From Adineta ricciae (taxonomy: Eukaryota > Rotifera > Eurotatoria > Adinetida > Adinetidae), in the NCBI GenBank assembly GCA_905250025.1, contig CAJNOJ010000102.1:278700-342699 (forward strand): a DNA stretch of 64,000 nucleotides, written 5' to 3'. This document shows, piece after piece, positions 36,781 through 49,078 of the stretch. The notes beneath the pieces were generated by a model, which worked only from the letters and a program-made list of their open reading frames with translations, did no database searches and was not told the DNA's origin. Both the position numbers and the translations under genes were made by a program. Within the stretch, counting starts at the first letter, position 1. The number at the start of each line of letters is the position of its first letter.

Positions 36781-37242
36781 AGGAATGAAACTATCTTTTG
36801 AAGTTCATATATATTTCATAAGTGTACAACGATTCAATCTTTTCTCTCTCTCTAACGTCAATGTACATATCTACATCCTGGCAAAATTGATAATGTGTTA
36901 ACATGGATTTGGTTTACAATACGCAATGACGTGTCATTAACTTCATTGTTTCAGAGAGGAATCTTTTTGTGCCGATGATTGTTGTTGTATTTAACATAGG
37001 TCACTATTATACGAAGGATTATTTTAAAACAGAAAATATGATCTCAATTTTTATTGACGAAAAATAATTCAAATCGAATAAGAGGATTCAGCAAAACTAA
37101 TCGAATTTTTAAATCAATAGCTTTTGATACATATAAGACAAATTCTAAACGATATGCGTAGATCGATACTTTGAAGTTACATCACATGAAAAAAACTTCA
37201 TCGATACATTCAAAAATAAAATTCGAGGAAAAAAATGATTCG
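36781..37242. other. intergenic
   Basis: This is AT-rich sequence between the TRMT10C-like pseudogene and the Argonaute stop codon. No feature is recognised. Confidence 0.5.
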
Positions 37243-40200
37243 TCAGACAAACCACATGTTATTTTGAATTTTATCGTTCAATAACATCACTTTAGTTTTT
37301 ATATCTTCTAATGTAAAGTTTTCTTGATCATCCAGATCATCTCCCTCACTAAATACACAATTAACTATATAGAAACTATTAATATAATCTTTTTTCACTT
37401 ACGCTTCCTCAATTCGATCGTTCGCATCATGAAAATCAAGCATACGGGCAGCACGTGCTGCTAAATGGGCATAGTGCACCGGTGCCGGTATCGAAACAGA
37501 TTTTGTGCAACGAGCATCTGTGTGACAAATCTGTATTGACAAGACATATTCGTGTTATAACGATAAAGAATATTCAGTTTCGAAGATATTTACCCAATAG
37601 GTTAGCTGTTGAATGTCATCACTATTGAAACTATTTTCATCATGTAGAACATGATATAATGCTGGACGTGACGTTCCCATACTATCAGGGAAATGTTATA
37701 TTGATTAGAGATAAAAATGGTCAGCAAAGACTTACATAGCAGCCTGTGAACACAGGTAAAAGTCAAACTGCGACGGATGAGTAATATCTTGATCAATAAC
37801 AGTGCCTGGTTCAATATTCTTGGTATACTGACCATCATATGTAAAGAATCGTGTATGATGTCTTTTTTTCACGATGATAAATGTTAATCGAGGCAATTGA
37901 GCCTTTCCATACACAGCTAAACGAGTAACAAGAAGATAAACAATGGGTTTAAAGAAGACGACAAACTTTTTACCTCGACAAGCATGCTTGATTTTATCAA
38001 CTTCGTTGTCGAGTACTTTCTGAAACTGTCCATCATCAACACCGTCCCGATAGAAAACAAGCCGATTAGGCAAACGATTTCCACACGTACGAGAGAATAC
38101 TTGTAACAAGTCAATTACCATCTTATCTAATTCTTTGATAATTTCAATTGAGCAACGACCTTTCGGAGGATATTCTAGATAACGAGTACATTTTTGCGTA
38201 TAGAATGAACACAAAAATGAAATGCATACGTTCACAAAGTCGTGCTACATAACGACTACAAGTTGGATCACATGAAGCCACAACTGCCGCAATGGAAGGT
38301 AATGTGGTTGAAGATGTGGTGTGTGTGACCTATTTTAAGAAAAAAATTCATCGTATTTTCCCGTTAATAGCTATTTATCAGAACTTACATCAATACCAAA
38401 AAACATAAATAAATCTTCATTAGATGAATGGCTCAATGCTGCTTTTAAATTTACTACACCATTGATTCCACCAATTTTAGCATTTATCTTTTGGCTAAGA
38501 TTTTGAACATCTAAAGCACAAATTTTACTTATGAAAGAGTATTCGTAAGATGAAATATACATACACATGCGAAGTTTGCCTGAGTTACGCTCGAGTGCTT
38601 GAAAGCTAACGCATTGTGTAGGTAAGCCAAGCTGTTGATTACCCAATTGTTTCACACACTCATAAACTTCAGTTGGAACGTCATTCAGAACGACAATCGC
38701 TAGTTGCCAACCTTGATTAACAGCAGTTTTCATGGCGTTTTCTATCTCGTCTTGCCGCGGAGGTTTAGCCATAGTCGTCGGTTTCGAGCTGAATACTACA
38801 CCACATTGTGATGATAGCTATCATACACAAAAAAAAACGATTTCACTTTGTTGCAAGCTAGTCTATCAATTTAAACATACTTGAGGAAGCTGGTTTTCAA
38901 ATTCTTGAAGTATACTAATGATTTGATTTTGAGGCTTTGGTCCAAAATAAAGCATACCCCATTTGTTTATCACAGGACTATGGTAAAATCTATTTCGAAT
39001 GGCCCATTTCCCAACAGCAACATATTCTGCGACTTCACTGTTTCCTTTACCTCGATATTTTACTTCTGGTGGTGGGAGGATTCGAGCTAGAGAACACACA
39101 TAGACATGGGCTTCATTCTAGAAGATTTTCACACTTACCATTAATCTGCAACATTTCATCTGCATTCACTTTGATATTCAACGCCTTTAAAAACGGGTCT
39201 GATTGAAAATTTCGTTGTTTAACTATTCTAATAATATCATCGTAACGTTTGTCCGGTTTGATGATCGTTGTTTTCGACACAAGCGCACGTTGAACACTAT
39301 CTAAAGGTTTTAATGCACGTTCCCATTCTACAATCTATTAAATAAAACGGTCGTTAGAAAATTATTCATAACAAAAAGATGTTACCTTGACAACTTCCAT
39401 GGGTAACCAATGTGCATTTGGTTCACTACCTTTTCGAGCATCCACACATGGTAAATGTGGATATCTCAATGGTTTGTACTTTTGAGCAAAATAATCAGCT
39501 ACAGTGGTAGTTACTTTTGCAACTGTGTTATCGTCATCAGATGATCCTGCTGCTGCTGCTGATTTATTATCGGAACGACGATCGAATGTCAATTGATTGG
39601 GAGGACGACCAAAGCCTCTGACACGATATCGAAGTGGACGACCAGCATGAATCGTTTCAACTGCGTGACAAAAAGAGCATCGTCAAAATAAAACTTTCTT
39701 CGCAAACATACTGGGAAGATTTTTGAACAGTTGTCTAATTCCTTCAATTTCGCCCGGAGAAATTCCTCTAGTAATATCTTTTCTCAAATACTTGCAAGAA
39801 AAGTCGACAAAATTGAGCGGTAAATAAAAGCATGCGAAAGTTAAATTCACATTCAACGTTGGGCCACCACGTGTTAAGCACAATGCTTGATGGAAGCCAC
39901 TGGCCATACCACGTCCATCATCTAAAAGAACAATCGTGTGAATCAGTATAGCTTAGGTATTGGCACAGAAAAACTTACTAAGATCAACCAGTTTTTGACG
40001 ACGACTATAAAACTTGTTTCGTATGCATACGAGATCGTTATGGACCGATTGTTTGAATAGCGTTTCGATTATTCGAATCGGATCACGTGGTCTTATGCTA
40101 GTTCGTCCAGCAATAAAGTCGAAAATATCTCGAATTTTCTCTTGACGGACCAAATTTAAAACTTTAAATTCGAAAACCTTCTCTTCATCATCGATGTTCA

Positions 40201-40845
40201 ATTTGACACGCAGCGGCTTGGTAAAATCGGTTAAAAGTTCTCGAGTATATAGGTTGGAACCTTCATCATACCTATAAATCAAAATCAATAGCATATTCGT
40301 ATGAGTTCATATCAAACATAATTCTTTTACCAGACGATAGGAAAACTTTTTTCTCGTTTAGCCAATTGTTGCAGCGTTTCCCATCGTTCATTCTTTCGTG
40401 CTGCAGTTAATTTGCCGTCACGGCGTACCATAGATATCTCAATATTATATTGATTGACGATAGCATCATCGATAGAGACTCGGAAATGATTTGTGTAGAT
40501 TTGAACAGGTTGGCCGGCTTTGCCACCTTGATCTGGGCGATGAATGGGAGTGAGCACTGCGGAATCAGGTACCACTGAGTGTAAGATACGCCGATTTGAT
40601 GGGCCAGTTGTTTTCGAACGAGTAGAAGTTGTTGTTTCAGATTGCAACGATAAATTAGCTATGGCTTCACTTGGTGTTGGATATTCACTCTGTGATCGTT
40701 GTGGAACCGGTGTTACTGCTGCTTCAGCAGGTGCATTATTCCATGCTGATTTCGGCACTGCTGACGCGTTATTACGAGCTAACAAGAAGACCAAAGTCTT
40801 TCCTAAGTATTAAGATCAGTTAAACTTACATTGTCGTTTGGACAT
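37243..40845 (-). CDS. Argonaute (Ago clade), complete catalytic tetrad
   Basis: Argonautes bind small RNAs and guide cleavage or silencing. Exon 1 (40830-40845) encodes MSKRQ and splices over a 51-nt intron to a Gln/Ser/Ala-rich leader. N and linker domains follow ([37 protein letters not shown]), then PAZ ([24 protein letters not shown]) and MID ([20 protein letters not shown]). PIWI holds FFGIDV (first Asp), KGRCSIEII (glutamate finger), [12 protein letters not shown] (second Asp), [17 protein letters not shown] and [18 protein letters not shown] (His). YRDGV and the CSQAxxGTSRP stretch place it in the Ago rather than Piwi clade. The C-terminus runs on to NNMWFV instead of the usual MYFA end. 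It should be slicer-competent; the small-RNA partner class is unknown. Confidence 0.94.
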
Positions 40846-42557
40846 ATTTTTGGTTTTTCGACAAGCGAAAGATAATCTGTAAAGTATGAATTTTGTCTTT
40901 TATTAAAATTTCGTTATGATATTCGAGTCCTTGAAAGTGTATATATATATTTGAAATTCTAATAAAATTTCCCAGAGTGAGACAGTAACGAGAGTATCAT
41001 CCCTCACCGTTAAAAAATACCCAAAAAAGAAAAAAAACAGAAAAAACAAAAGCGAATTTACGCATGTGAACAGAACACAGCAAAAAAAGTAATAGCCAGA
41101 TGCGTCATGTTTCATTTCGAATATCTTACATAAACACAAAAATTTTTTCTCTCACAAAATCGAATGATGTCACATGTCCACACGTATACAAATGAGTCGA
41201 TTCGAATGTTTCTTCTTTGTATGTCTCGTTGTAATAAAACGATGAATAGTCATGATAGATTTCTGTCTGATAAGGCACGCACATATACTTTGATATTGTT
41301 GAAAAGAGACGATGTACACTTTTCAATGATGAGTTACAGTAAACTCAGTTTTCAAAGTAATTCACATCGTCCCAAAAGAATAACCCAACAGAGCATGTGA
41401 ATCCTTTGTTTTTTTCGCTTTACACAAATGAAAGGAGCGACTAAAAGCTGATTGATAGACATTGTGCATTGATGATAGTAGTTAAATATTAAGATCTATT
41501 GCTAAAAGTGTCATTCGAACGTTCATTTCCAAATACATTTCTCAATGATAAAAAATTTTTGCCTGATGTTCAGAATATACACACTTGCTGCTCGTCAAGC
41601 AAAATGTTTGTATTTCTTCTGCACCATAAGCGAACAAAATATGTGTGCCACCACAGCTCATACTTTTGGCATTCACAAGACCATGTTCCCATTCTTTCGA
41701 ATAGTTGAATCATTCCTCCTTATTCAAACATTTTTGTGATCATATCTTTAGTTTATACTCATAGCTCTAATTGTAACAACTAAAGAATCATTCATGCGTT
41801 AATGAAATGGTTAGACATCTTGCGTAGTACTAGATTAAAGCGATATTACATAATCGTAGGATGTACGATGCGAGATTAGAAATCATTGTTGGATGTAAGA
41901 TGACATGTTCAATCAACATGCATCTACCATCTGTACTGTCTGTCTTCTATTCTCTCTTTCCCTTCACCATATAAACTAATGTTATATTGTGGAATAGTGG
42001 CATCTGGATGTAATACATAGCCGAATAAAGGCATACATATGTCTCTCCATTTGTCGGTAACTTTTCGAGAGAAAAGCTGCGCACTCAAACAGTAGAGCAA
42101 TACGCTTCAACATATCATCTCCTCGAAAAATCGTTAGCATATGACTAAGACGGTATAGTTTCGAGAAGAAACCTCGTTTGGATTTACCTTTCTGGAGAGA
42201 ACCCTCTCGGCAATTCTAATATGCTGAGCCTAAGACTGTTTTTGAACACTTGTCAAACCTTAGACGATGAACATGTTTTATCAAAAGATAGATACTTACA
42301 AGAAGCCTTAATTTATTCATACTGAACAAATATTTTCGTATTGATTAGGATTTCATATCCACTTCAATGTATACAAAATTATCAGTCCCATCCTTAATGA
42401 GATCTGGATGTGAACGTAATTCCGCAATCTGGTCATTTATAAACGAGGAATTTGAAGTGAACGTCGCTAACGAGAGTTTCTGTATATTTTTGAATGACAA
42501 CAAAACGATGAACACGATAAACAACATATAAAACATGGATTTTCATTTGTTTTCGTG
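40846..42557. other. intergenic with coding-like relics
   Basis: This lies between the Argonaute start and the guanylate cyclase stop. On the minus strand around 42250-41930 there are protein-like stretches in neighbouring frames (KSKRGFFSKLYRLSHMLTIF, KWRDICMPLFGYVLHPDAT) that would need a frameshift or an intron to join. They may be a decayed gene of unknown family. A 63-residue frame at 42345-42536 (-), starting MFYMLFIVFIVLLS, could encode a tiny signal-peptide protein but lacks support. Confidence 0.35.
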
Positions 42558-45500
42558 TCAAATAAAAGAAGGTGGCGATCGAAAACTACTAAATGGACAT
42601 TGATCGGATGAAGTTGGCAGTTTATTAATGACATTTGCCAACGATTTTTTCCGATCATTGATTTCATACATTGTTGGATGATATTCCGATAGAAGGGCAT
42701 TTTCAAGTGTTTCACTTTTCGAATCAACGATCGATGCATGTTCAACATACGCATCTTTGACGCCTGTCAGCCAATATGTTTGCATCTCTCCTTTACCCTA
42801 TTATATGAGTAGAAATGTAACTGAGTGTCGCCATTTTTCTTTCGAAAGAGAAAACAAACCTTCATTTCGATTTGTCCTCGTGGAGTTGTGTCGAAATAAA
42901 TCGAATCTTTCAATAGTTCCCATGATGTTGCACTGAGATGAATTCGACCTATCTAAAAACAATAGAATCGAACTACTTTCAAAGTTACAATCAAATGACA
43001 ACGAACATCACCCGTTGTTGTTACTCGACTAGCCTACAAATATGATATTGATTAACAGTTTGTTTTCAGTCGTATTTCAATTACCGTATTGATCGTGTCA
43101 CCGAAAAGACAATATTGATAATTCTTATGTCCAACAATACCACCAACAGCTGATCCCGAATGAAAACCAATTTTGACTTTAAATGGCACCTTACTGATTT
43201 TATTGATGAGCTTTTTCGACTGTTTTAGTAGATCAAATGCAAGACCAGCAACAATTTCTGCTTGATTCAAACCAAGTGGATTCTTTATGTCAGGTAGAAC
43301 TTCATCTAGACTATCTCCACCAACTGAACTTCTTATACTTGATCCTGACTTTGAAAGAACGAAAAATATCAAGAATATAGAAATAAATATTCGACTTACA
43401 CTACTCGATATTCTTCGCTGAGAAACACGTTCTTGGATGCCCGCTACAATCATATACGATGAATCCGCTTTTGTTTCTACCTACAAATTGAATCCACACG
43501 GATTAAGTCACAATAACCTATTTCTATAGATACTTTAAACACATCATATTTGTCAGAACACTGATCAAAAATAATCACCATTTGATTCACAACTTGAACG
43601 ATTTCATTCGGAGGTAATTTATGAACAACATCTTTGAAATCCAATGTATAACAAAAGAGAACAGTGATCAATTTATGTGACTAGGAAAGAGCAAAATTCG
43701 ATTCAAAGATCAGTAAATGTTTTCATTTTTCTTTTCAAAGAATTACTTCACAAATAGAATTAGCAACTATGCCTTGTTGTAACATCTGTGCTATATGACG
43801 TGGCATCATCGAATAAAGAAGTCGTTTGCCTTTTCGTCGCCATTCTTTTAGTTCAACTTTTGTTGCTTGTAATTTTGAAATCCAGGCATGTTGCTAAAAC
43901 GAATCAAAGATTGATGAATAAACATGCAAGAATAAAGATCGGTTCTCATCACAAGACGAAACACGCAATCGATGTTCTTTCACCGTATATATATTCATGA
44001 CATACTTTGTCAATAGCTGCTTGTAATTGTCTTGCATGTTGCATACCTGCAATTAGAATCTCACTACTTCCATCGTAGAAGTTGAGATCGTGTAGAGTCA
44101 ATCCGATGTTCATCATTTCTTCAGTCGTTGATAATCTACGAGAAAGTGTTGTTAACAAAGTTGAAACAAGAAAAAGATTTACATGGGATGGCAGAGAAAA
44201 ACCATCATATTCCAACTACTTATCCATTTCATTTGTCCTTTCAGTCGAATCGCTGAACTTCCAGTCATTCCTGCTGTTGTTTTAGGCTTTTTCGTAACTG
44301 TACCATCGTTGGATTTTGTTCCTTTATCTGATCGAAGTGCTATTCGACTTTCCATGAGGAACACGATATGTCGACCGTAGCTGAGCATCTAAACCAAAAG
44401 AAATACGCGAAGAAGAAGAATAATGTAAGAAAAGATCGAATTCAATTACATTGCTCCATTCCAACGGAATATCTGGTCGAACTAAGCGAAAGATTTCGTC
44501 GAGGTGTCGTCCATTAACAACAGTGTCGTAGGGGAAGAGACTTTTGATTGACTTCCCCATATGAGTGATACGCATTGATGGATCAAACAGAACACAAAAT
44601 GGAAAGACTTTGAAGAATGTGTCACTAGTAATGTCAGGAAGATTGGGAATACAATGAAGACGTTTCGATGTTTCTTTTGCAGCTGAATTATTAAAGTCAA
44701 CACGAAAGATAATACGTGTATCTAAATGGCGAAGTTGTGTTGTACGAAANTAGGGGAAGAGACTTTTGATTGACTTCCCCATATGAGTGATACGCATTGA
44801 TGGATCAAACAGAACACAAAATGGAAAGACTTTGAAGAATGTGTCACTAGTAATGTCAGGAAGATTGGGAATACAATGAAGACGTTTCGATGTTTCTTTT
44901 GCAGCTGAATTATTAAAGTCAACACGAAAGATAATACGTGTATCTAAATGGCGAAGTTGTGTTGTACGAAATGGAAGAAAAAAAGAATGAACAATTCACA
45001 TTCGTTAGTAGAAAGATCTTCCTGAATGCGAACATAGATCTCTTCATGGTAGAATTGTGATCCACATTCTTTCAGTTGACCGACGATATATCGTTGAAAA
45101 CCACGTCGACGCGATCTAAAGATAATTGCATTTGTCATTACGAATGAAAGAGATCTTACTTATATTGAAGTAATGCACCATGTTCATCTTCTTCGAGGAC
45201 ATGAAACAACGGAGATTTCATTCGCGGAAAACTAAACTTGGTCGAATCGTGAAGTTGATCAATCGAGTGAAGGAAATCGCCGAAATGTCTTCCAGCCACA
45301 CGCAGGATCTTATCATAGCCATAGTTTGTGAAAAATCTCACAAAACATTCGCCAAAGAACTGCATATAATACTCGGGCGTTCCTTCATGCAGAATATCAG
45401 CCAAACCTATTTATAAATGCATAGTGTGGTGAGCAACGGATGATGAAAGCAGCACAATTACATTCTGCAATCTTCTCTACCAAATTATCTTCGTATCGTC

Positions 45501-45621
45501 CAAGTGTAGTGAATGATTCGTGTTCGAAATTAAGTTCTTGAACAATCTTTTTCCACATCTGATTTCCATAGCCAAGACAGATTCCATCTCGTGCACTTTC
45601 TAATAGAATACCGTATAACAT
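42558..45621 (-). CDS. soluble guanylate cyclase beta-type subunit, interrupted by an assembly join
   Basis: The protein is a NO-sensor/cyclase. The H-NOX domain starts MLYGILLESARDGICLGYG and keeps the proximal heme His (SIDQLHDS). It also keeps the YxSxR heme motif, rebuilt across an intron as YKSRR. The HNOBA domain follows (HCIPNLPDITSDTFFKVFPF, MGKSIKSLFPYDTVV), then a helical coil (QATKVELKEWRRKGKRLLYS, MPRHIAQML). The cyclase domain reads ITVLFCYTLDFKDVV, VFKVETKADSSYMIVAG, KVKIGFHSGSAVGGIVGH and YCLFGDTIN. The place of the first metal Asp (FSD in catalytic subunits) is FCY, as expected for a beta subunit that needs an alpha partner; none is in the window. A 221-base duplication around the N at 44750 splits the HNOBA exon and is almost surely an assembly artefact. 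Confidence 0.87.
44529..44749. repeat. 221-bp direct duplication across single-N join, left copy
   Basis: The sequence is identical by eye to 44751-44971, the two copies being separated only by N at 44750. It lies within a guanylate cyclase exon, and a real duplication would wreck the protein. It is best read as the overlapping ends of two contigs that were joined but not merged. Confidence 0.93.
44751..44971. repeat. 221-bp direct duplication across single-N join, right copy
   Basis: This is the partner of 44529-44749. After this copy the sequence continues in frame into the acceptor region and H-NOX exons, so this side carries the gene's 5' part. Confidence 0.93.
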
Positions 45622-45966
45622 AGTCGGTGAATTCGCTTAGACTGGCCCAAGTCGACTTGTCGGTACTAATTGCTAAATAGTTGAAATGTTGTATAGAAAG
45701 AACGAGTCGTCGGAGAGATTATCTTTCAAATGACTAGTTTCTTCTATACGACAACAAACATAATGTTTGTTCTCTCATGCAAACATAAGAATAATCTTCT
45801 AAATGAATTTTTCATCGTTTATTTTCTTTGACGTCGAATATATTTCGTTGTTTCGTGATTGTTTATATGAAAAGAAATGTTCTTTTCTTATGTAATTCTA
45901 TACTTTAACTGTCTCCGAATTTGAGTTCAGCTCGAATTTCATGAGCCTGTTTATTTATTGATGTAA

Positions 45967-46087
45967 AAGACAAAGAGCGAGAGTGATGGAGAACATCTAT
46001 AAGATAAGAATAGCTAAGAAATTTGCTTGTCACTTCCATCTCCAATAACAGTCATACACTTTGTCAAAACTTTCTTCGACGCTGTGG
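45967..46087. repeat. 121-bp direct duplication across a second N join, left copy
   Basis: Identical by eye to 46189-46309; the join is the N at 46188. Beyond the 121 bases the copies diverge. This copy lacks a stretch of about 110 bases present in the other and differs at many positions, so the two contigs may come from different haplotypes or paralogues. Confidence 0.9.
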
Positions 46088-46235
46088 TGAAATTAGCAAG
46101 TTCATTTGAACGATATAGTAACGATGATGATGATGACTTTAGACAAAACTGGAAAAATGTCAAGTATATAGAGTTCGAATGGTTCTTNAAGACAAAGAGC
46201 GAGAGTGATGGAGAACATCTATAAGATAAGAATAG

Positions 46236-46502
46236 CTAAGAAATTTGCTTGTCACTTCCATCTCCAATAACAGTCATACACTTTGTCAAAACTTTCTTCG
46301 ACGCTGTGGGTGGCTGTTGCTCATTATTATCATCGATATGATCGTGAAGATTTTCGACCTCGACTGTTCGATGAAGTGGTGCAAAGCTTGTTGAATTCGA
46401 CGTGAATTGCGAAGCCGTAGTCAAGTTAACAAGTTCATTTGAACGATATAATGACGATGATGATGGTGGTGGCGACACTGTTTGAGATGATGGTGATGAC
46501 AT
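46236..46502 (-). CDS. small Ser/Pro-rich protein with an APLHR motif
   Basis: The protein starts MSSPSSQTVSPPPSSSSLYR (an ATG eight codons upstream is also possible) and ends IGDGSDKQIS. There is no signal peptide or membrane helix. The middle piece FAPLHRTVEVENLHDHIDD resembles PAPLHRSTEIKDLTHLTEKD in the two small genes at 53.2 and 55.2 kb, hinting at one family. A second version lies left of the N at 46188 (stop near 46017). It reads SNELANFTTASKKVLTKC and lacks the APLHR block by an in-frame deletion of about 37 codons. Confidence 0.5.
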   Translation of the reverse strand: MSSPSSQTVSPPPSSSSLYRSNELVNLTTASQFTSNSTSFAPLHRTVEVENLHDHIDDNNEQQPPTASKKVLTKCMTVIGDGSDKQIS

Positions 46503-46526
46503 TATACCAAACTCGGAAAATAACAA

Positions 46527-47660
46527 GTAAATAAGAACAGAATGGTTCTTTTTCTTTTCTTCTTTTCTTTCCTTCTTTCGTTCTTCTTGCTTGTTTAATC
46601 AAGTAAGCGTATACTTTTCTTCTCTCGTCTCAGCAGGATTTTCCTTTTGTCCAAATGTTATATGAATACCAATCGAATCAATTCGTCATTTGTTCAATTG
46701 TATACAAATTGAAAAGAATTAACTTTGAATGTAACTTTCAAGTATAGAGAAGAATCGTCACTCAAGATGGGTGAAAATAGAACTCGACTCTTTGAAACAA
46801 AATTGTGTTCACTAGCTATTGACATATACCGGAAAGAAAACTACTGCCTGTCGTTTTTCTGGATAATAATGAATATAGACATTAAAAAAAACAGGAAGAT
46901 TGCATTTAGAAGAGAAACTTATTTTTCCTCTTTCAGCTCAAAAGAGAAAAAACCTTGGATATATATATATAGATATTCTCTATATGCAAAATAAAAGATT
47001 TCCTTTCATCAGTCGCCACTCATCACATCAGAGGATGAGAACTAATCAGCATCACTGGTAAAATCTATACTATTCGCTATGAAAGATCTTTTCATTATAC
47101 GAGATAAACAAATCCATCAAATGAAAAATGTAATTTCCTGTTTTATTTTCAACCTTCATACTTTATACATCAAAATAATTCGATAGAATATCAAATTCAA
47201 TTTAATCATAAAAGAAAAGCTAAATTCCTAACGACAAACTCCCTGTGAAACTGGCATACATGAGACTATATATTCAGCATCTGCAAAAGATCGAGTCAAA
47301 GTAGAAAAAGAGAATGATTTGGTTAACTCGATCGCATGTGTGATAAGTTTTCGTCAATTGCCAAAATATTGCAATCATTATGACGAATCGAGTCATTGCC
47401 GTCAGATCGATGTAAGCTTCTTCAATTCTATATGTTCGGTACATGACTATGATTAATACGAGGTGTCTGTAATTTTGATAAAGGATTTCTGTTTCTACTG
47501 ACATCTATTTTCTAAAAATCGGATTGGTTCCAAAGGTGGACACGTTTGCTCATTAGGATTTTTCTTCTCACTCATTTGTTTTTACGATCGTACAAGATTT
47601 TGTCGAAAGAAGTTGCCGGCTGCCGATTAATTCTACGAATCAAGCACGCAAACACAAGAA
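46527..47660. other. intergenic
   Basis: This lies between the small APLHR-type gene and MPDU1, which diverge from it. It contains T-rich runs near 46550-46600 and a short TA run near 46960. I see no exon. Confidence 0.5.
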
Positions 47661-48974
47661 ATGGGACTCTCGGATTTACTCTCATCATCATTTGAATCGT
47701 TGGTCTCTGGTTTACTATCACCCCATTGTTACGATGAACTCGTGTTAAAACAACATTTCTTTGATATGGCCTGCAACAAAATGTTATTAAGCAAAATACT
47801 TGGCTATGCAATACTTGTTGGCTCATTATTAGTTAAACTTCCTCAAATCGTGAAAATCAAATGGAACAAATCAGGCGTTGGTATCAGTGTCTTTGCTGAA
47901 ACCATTATGTTAGTCGCTATATTTGGAACGATGGCATATGGTTATTCATCAGGATACGCACTTTCGGTCTACGGTGATTCATACTTTCTTTTCATTCAAA
48001 CCTTATTAATCATCTTATTGGTACTTTATTATCAAAAAAGATATTTAGCCGTCGTCGTGTACTTAGGTTCGTATGGACTTTTGTTTTTTGTCTCATGATT
48101 TAGAGGAAACTCCGAGATACCATATTCTTATCGAAATTAGGAAGATGAGTTTCATGAGGTCCATTTTTTGGTTAAACTTCGAGCGAGGTTGAAGAAAGGA
48201 AAAAACATGTATTTGGACGTTAATGCTCTTCTATTGGCCAGTGATAAAACATGTAGTATGATTATGAACAGAATATTTGAAAGCACTAGGCGTTAAAACT
48301 GTGTCAGAAAATATCAATGTCAGATAAATCTTAAATATTTGCCTATCATTCCTTCGCCATATGCTTATCCATTTGCATACATATGTATTGGTGCTTATAA
48401 TGAGACAGTTAAAACGTTACGTCTATTTGAAGTCAGCAAAACGGATTGCCTGCGATGAAAGAATGTAAATAATAGAGATAATTTACATAATCTCATTGTT
48501 GAAGAGCAAAAAAGAAATTTAGCTATGAAGGAACTTTAGCAAAGAGAGGCACCGACCAACTAAGAGAAGATGTCTATTATTTTAATAATTAATCAGAAAA
48601 AGATTCATTTCTTCTTCTTTACTTTAGTTTTATGCAGTATTGCTGGATTTTTAATGTTCCAAAACTTACTTCCGCCTCAGTTAGTTAAGACACTAGCTGG
48701 CTTATCACTCGTTTTCAGTTTAATCAGTCGTTTACTTCAATCGATTAGCATATATCGAGATAAATCAACAGGGAATCTTTCTGCGATTACAGTTTTAATG
48801 TTATTCTTCGGTTCCATTGCACGCATCTTTACATCGATTCAAGAAACGGGCGATCCAACGCTTATTTGGACATATGTCTTAAATACATTGGCGATTTCTT
48901 TGCTGATATTTCAATTAGGATACTATTGGTCGGCTTCTGTGCCAACTATTGAACAAACGAAAAAGCAACAATAA
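47661..48974 (+). CDS. MPDU1: MPDU1 homologue, PQ-loop protein for dolichol-linked sugar use
   Basis: MPDU1 (Lec35) is an ER membrane protein needed to use mannose- and glucose-phosphate-dolichol in glycosylation. Exon 1 (47661-48066) and exon 2 (48628-48974) join in frame as VVVYL|VLCSIAGF, giving 250 residues, near the usual 247. The first PQ loop is GSLLVKLPQIVKIKWNKSGV; the second is SRLLQSISIYRDKSTGNLSA, followed by the family signature ARIFTSIQETGDP. The intron is 561 nt, about ten times the local norm, and shows no clear content. The C-terminus is a short polar tail (EQTKKQQ). Confidence 0.9.
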
Positions 48975-49078
48975 ACAGCTTTTTTTCCTTTTTTGTGCCG
49001 TGTTTATCGAGAAAAGAAAAGCAAGATTTCGAAATCTTTTTTTTGTTTCGTTCCATTGTAGATTAAAAAGTTAATAAA

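Noticed and set aside
38881-39206. Plus-strand frames inside the Argonaute gene
   Set aside because: They are antisense shadows of Argonaute exons.
44324-44797. Apparent long frame repeating the same ~70-residue cyclase segment twice across N
   Set aside because: The repeat is produced by the unmerged contig overlap at 44750, not by a real internal duplication of the protein.
46027-46224. Open frame across the N at 46188
   Set aside because: It spans an assembly join and runs antisense to the small APLHR gene.
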